NCBI RefSeq assembly: GCF_014839805.1
Contig: NC_051130.1
Span: 248,001 to 312,000, forward strand
DNA length: 64,000 bases
From: Manduca sexta
Taxonomy: Eukaryota > Arthropoda > Insecta > Lepidoptera > Sphingidae
Direction: 5' to 3'
Shown here: positions 60,224 through 64,000 of the stretch, one piece after another
Numbering within the stretch: the stretch's first letter is position 1
Layout: each line of letters begins with the position of its first letter
Translations under genes and position numbers: made by a program
The notes under the pieces: model-generated
The model's input: the letters and a program-made list of their open reading frames with translations, nothing else
What the model was told of the DNA's origin: nothing
Databases searched by the model: none

Positions 60224-63200
60224 ATTTTGCGACTGAAATTTTATGAAAATGTCACCAAAACAATAAGTTTTAAAAGGTTAACCACAATATTAAGTAAATA
60301 AACGCATTCGTAACAAAATATCGTAACAAACTAAAGCATTTTTCAATGCAAAATGACGGAATTTCGTAGATGCATGATTAAAAAAAAGTTAAGTATACAT
60401 TCAAACCTTTCGTGTGCATCTAAAGGGCCTCAAGTGTTTCCCAATACCCTTGTTAATAATCATTACCAGACAACAAATTAAAATTGTGTGATATCATATT
60501 TAAGATATCAACTTTGTAAACGTAGTTTATGACCTTGGGCCGTCCGCCATCTTGGATTTAAAATGACGTAAGTTAAATAATCATGCATTGTCATTCCAAC
60601 TAAACGGGTATGCAAAATTTAATTTCCATGATATCTGATTTAAAATTCAGTTTACAAGTTTGGAGCCGAACATACGTACATACAAACATTACAAGTTAAA
60701 TAATAGCTTGTAAAAATACATACATTATATTAAAGTAAAACAATTATAGATATTCATAATAACTGTGTCAGTATTTTATTTTACTCCACTTTGCGTAACA
60801 ACTGTTTCTTTGTTTTTCGCGGGGAAAGAACGGGTTGTAGCGACTATTATTGGGGGATCAGTGGATCGATTATGTTGATTTCACAAGTCTTATCCGAGCG
60901 AGAATTGGACCGATTCCCTAACCCTTTGCATACCCTACACCGGCATACCAAACTAAACCCGCGGTGGATTTCTTCGGCGCAAACGGGATAGTCCCGGGGT
61001 ATCTTGTTGCTCTGCGATAGTTGCGCGGAACCCTCCCTATGTGATACCGTATTGCGGCACCTCTAAAGAAGGTGGCAACGCTAAAGAAAGCCTTTGGCGT
61101 CTATCAGTGGCGAAGGGTGAAATTTTTCAAAAGGTAACCCGGTGTAAAAAAAATTGGCTTCAGTTAAGATATTGCGGGCAATTTATTGGAAACCAAAAAC
61201 GAAAACAACGAATTAGTCTTAAATCGAAATCGACAAACATTGACATGCCTACAAAATTACCTATTATGCGTAAATAATTGAAACATCCATAAAATCGAAC
61301 GATCGCCAAACAGACCAAAAGTTTAAATGCACCTACATGATAAACTTATATAATTATCAATTTAAATAATCAAGAAAGGTTTTTCGTTAATTTTTGCTTG
61401 TATCGTGGTGATATTTTAAATTCAGTAAAGTATAATATTCATTTTCTTCTAACAAACATTTTGTGTCTGAAATCAAAAACTTTCAGATCTAAGTACTTCA
61501 AATATTTAACCATCTAAATACTAATATGTGAAATCACATACTAATAATATACTTACGTAAAGGTAGACATTAACTGATCACAAAGTAGTTAGTTATTTCC
61601 ATTATAATACACTCTTATTTGTAGTTTCTTTAAATAAACAAAGCGCTGGTAACTAAATATCACAGAACTATCAAAAATTAAAATGAATATGACAATTTAC
61701 AAACACCGCAACTTAGTAGCATAATAAATTATGACGTTTGAAGGACGTAAAAAGCGACAACTACACAAAGTCGGTTAACGTGAAGCCGAACTAGCTCGGG
61801 TTACCTTTGCCCATATATTCCGCGCGATTTCGACAAACACTGGCATAGAAAGTCATAGAAAGTGCTGCCATCTATGTTAAAAAAAACACTACGACATTAA
61901 GCCGCTTGACAGCGGGTTACCTTGCGCCTGTGGCGTCACAATTTCACTTTGGTAACGGAATTTCTGGGGAACTAAATACAAGGTGCGACATCTAATGTTT
62001 GTTAAAATAAGTAATTGATATCGATTCAATTTAATAAACAACGGGCTAATGGCCGATAGATGTCATTATTAAAATATCATTAATAATTTAAGCTATTATA
62101 ATTATTGTCCATTGTCTGATATGTTCTAAATTTAAATTTACCTATAAAATAATTTGTTTAATATCACCGAAAACCTAAAAGGGAAGCCGGTGGGAATCGG
62201 CTTGTATGGACGCTTCGCCACTGGCGTCTATGACATCAGGAGACCGACTACCCGCACTGTCGTTCACCTCCGAGTCGCTGTAGTCGAGCAAGCAGCCTCC
62301 CACTGCTCGCTCCACGAACTCTCACTATGCCCCAATTAGGCACCTCTTACAGGTAGGGGATGCCGTGGCGGAATTCTCTAGATGTCCCCGACCGCTTAGA
62401 AATTTGAATGGCAATGGACGGTTACAGTTTACCCCCCTTATCCTTCGATAAGATATTGACCTCGGCGTGCGTACTAGTCATACCGATAAAGAATTAAACA
62501 GACATCATGACCATATAATTAACTTTAGACAGTTGACAACACCGAACATAATGATGCGTTCTGATGTTCAAAATCCACGCAGTGCGTACTTCAATACGAT
62601 TAATAAAGATCATAGGATTAAACAGTGCCTTCCTGTCCAACTGTTAAGTAAATAGTGGCAAAAAGTAGGAGAGTTAAACGATATCCACGATGCAGATTTA
62701 TAGAACAGGGACGGACGTTAGACAAACGTTTTAGGACTTTTATAACTTTGATACAGACTTTGATAAATGTTATAAAACTTGCGACGTTTATATAACATTT
62801 ATCAAAATGTCACATGATCTAAATTTAGTTGTATTGCTAATATTTCTGACGTATTGTGGACGGAAAACGTAAAATTGATTTAAATATTTTTCGATAATAA
62901 TATAATTAAAATTTGTATAATTTTGGTGTCGACTCTGTGCTGAAATTTGTTTTGAGCATAGCGTGTGTTATTAGTGGTTGTAAATCACATACAAAGAGAA
63001 ATGAAAATATAAATGAGCTGGTGACTTTCATAAGCGAGTTTTCTTATAGAATGTGATTTTTTCCTAAATTATAAAATAAATGTTCAGAATATGGTTTTAA
63101 ATTGTATCAACTACAGTCACCGCATAAAATTCGGTTACTTTTATTATATTTTTATTCAATTCAATCCAATTTTTAGATTGTGGCTCCATCGTTGGCAGAC

Positions 63201-63570
63201 GATGATTTTGCCAATGTCAAAGTTGAAAGTAGGAAAAATTACGGTAAATTTTTATGGGTCTAATATTATCTATGACTTTTTATTTATTTTTATTCAATAT
63301 TTACAAATAATTAAATCTATCATAGGGATGTGACAAATGGTAGTTATCGATAATGTTGAAGACTGTCTTCCTTATATTTTTGATTCCCGAAAGGTGCAGT
63401 TATAAAAATATACGGATACGCCGCATGATGTAATTGGGTACCAAAAACGCACAGTCTTATCTGTTCTAAACATTTCACAAGACTCATTTGTACTCCATCA
63501 CACCATAAAAAATTGACGATTATAATTAAACGCTACCCCTACATTACTTTTACCTGAAACAACTAGTTAA
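60224..63570. other. Repeat-rich intergenic DNA
   Basis: Contains a SINE-like GC-richer block at about 60815-61080 (loosely similar in style to 3690-3800). A second block at 62160-62400 includes GGGAAGCCGGTGGGAATCGG and CGCTTCGCCACTGGCGTC and shares words with 48838-48890. A short inverted repeat is at 62759-62806. No gene is recognised. Confidence 0.45.
62759..62806. repeat. Short inverted repeat (possible MITE remnant)
   Basis: TTTGATAAATGTTATA at 62759-62774 and its exact reverse complement at 62791-62806, with 16 bp between. A loose copy of the same words just upstream (TTTATAACTTTGATA) suggests a decayed element. Confidence 0.6.
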
Positions 63571-63819
63571 ATGGAAATAATAGAAGTGGGACCAAGTGTT
63601 GCAAATTACGACGTCCAAGAATTACGCCAAAATTGTAAGGTAGGAAATTTTAAAATTGTCTCACTGTTTACTGGGAACGAAACGTTACTACCCTACTTCG
63701 TACCTATAAATAATTATCAAAAACCACAATATTGCACTCCACTCGGGCATCAGATGTTAAATATTATAAAGTCCAGTTTTTATGCCGGTCACGACATTCT
63801 CCAAAGCCTAAGACAATAA
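63571..63819 (+). CDS. Unrecognised small open frame, 82 codons
   Basis: ATG-started frame MEIIEVGPSVANYDVQELR... ending TAA. I do not recognise the family. It has no signal peptide and no transmembrane segment; the composition is plausible for a protein. It could be an exon of a gene continuing outside the window, an old repeat fragment or chance. Confidence 0.2.
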   Translation: MEIIEVGPSVANYDVQELRQNCKVGNFKIVSLFTGNETLLPYFVPINNYQKPQYCTPLGHQMLNIIKSSFYAGHDILQSLRQ

Positions 63820-64000
63820 TGCTTGCACAAAGTTGCTTGGCGGTAAAAATAGCCATATCTACTCAGTTTAGACTCTCACGTACAAGAGACCATCAACTCC
63901 ATGCCACCCGTGTTCCTCTGTGTTAATTGTTCCTGGTTAATTCTCAATTATTGTTGTAAATCTTCATTTTATAAACTATGAGTTGTTTCTGAATATTATC
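63820..64000. other. Window end, no feature
   Basis: No supportable feature in the last 181 bp. Confidence 0.4.

Overview
This is a eukaryotic window, almost certainly from a moth or butterfly. The coding regions are multi-exon with GT-AG introns. Recognisable families include RR-1 cuticular proteins with the YLPP tags of lepidopteran pupal cuticle proteins, a 7tm_6 insect odorant receptor and an ecdysteroid-kinase-like gene. The AT-rich intergenic DNA is full of repeats known from Lepidoptera. Three runs of exactly 500 N (13550-14049, 34050-34549, 51735-52234) are scaffolding placeholders, so order and distance across them are inferred.

Layout. 1-11.8 kb: three paralogous cuticular protein genes, two in tandem on + and one inverted on -, sharing a conserved promoter of about 235 bp. 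13.2 kb: a 32-bp minisatellite just before gap 1. 14-17.2 kb (-): RPAP3, an R2TP co-chaperone, missing its C-terminus in gap 1. 21.3-24.6 kb (-): an odorant receptor with seven exons found and the last not found. 24.6-37.2 kb: gene-poor, repeat-rich DNA around gap 2, including a hAT-type element with an 8-bp target duplication. 37.3-42.0 kb (-): pyroglutamyl-peptidase I, complete in three exons, sharing a 473-bp divergent promoter region with DNAJC2/zuotin (+, 42.5-45.35 kb). 45.4-51.7 kb: mostly unrecognised AT-rich DNA and SINEs. 52.2-58.9 kb: a decayed copy followed by a full copy of an ecdysteroid-kinase-like gene. 58.9-64 kb: a BEL/Pao fragment, a dead Tc1 transposase and other repeats.

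Two themes matter for use. First, reading-frame breaks at or near short homopolymers occur both in cuticle copy 3 and in the conserved housekeeping gene DNAJC2. Uncorrected long-read indels are therefore a serious alternative to pseudogenisation. Second, gene copies and mobile elements are interleaved: both ecdysteroid-kinase copies carry a related SINE in the same intron, which orders the events. I found no CRISPR, operon or other prokaryotic-type system and no clearly new multi-gene system. The most interesting leads are the shared cuticle promoter module with its bZIP-like palindrome, the unusual HCD catalytic loop of the kinase-like gene, and several well-delimited non-autonomous DNA transposons.
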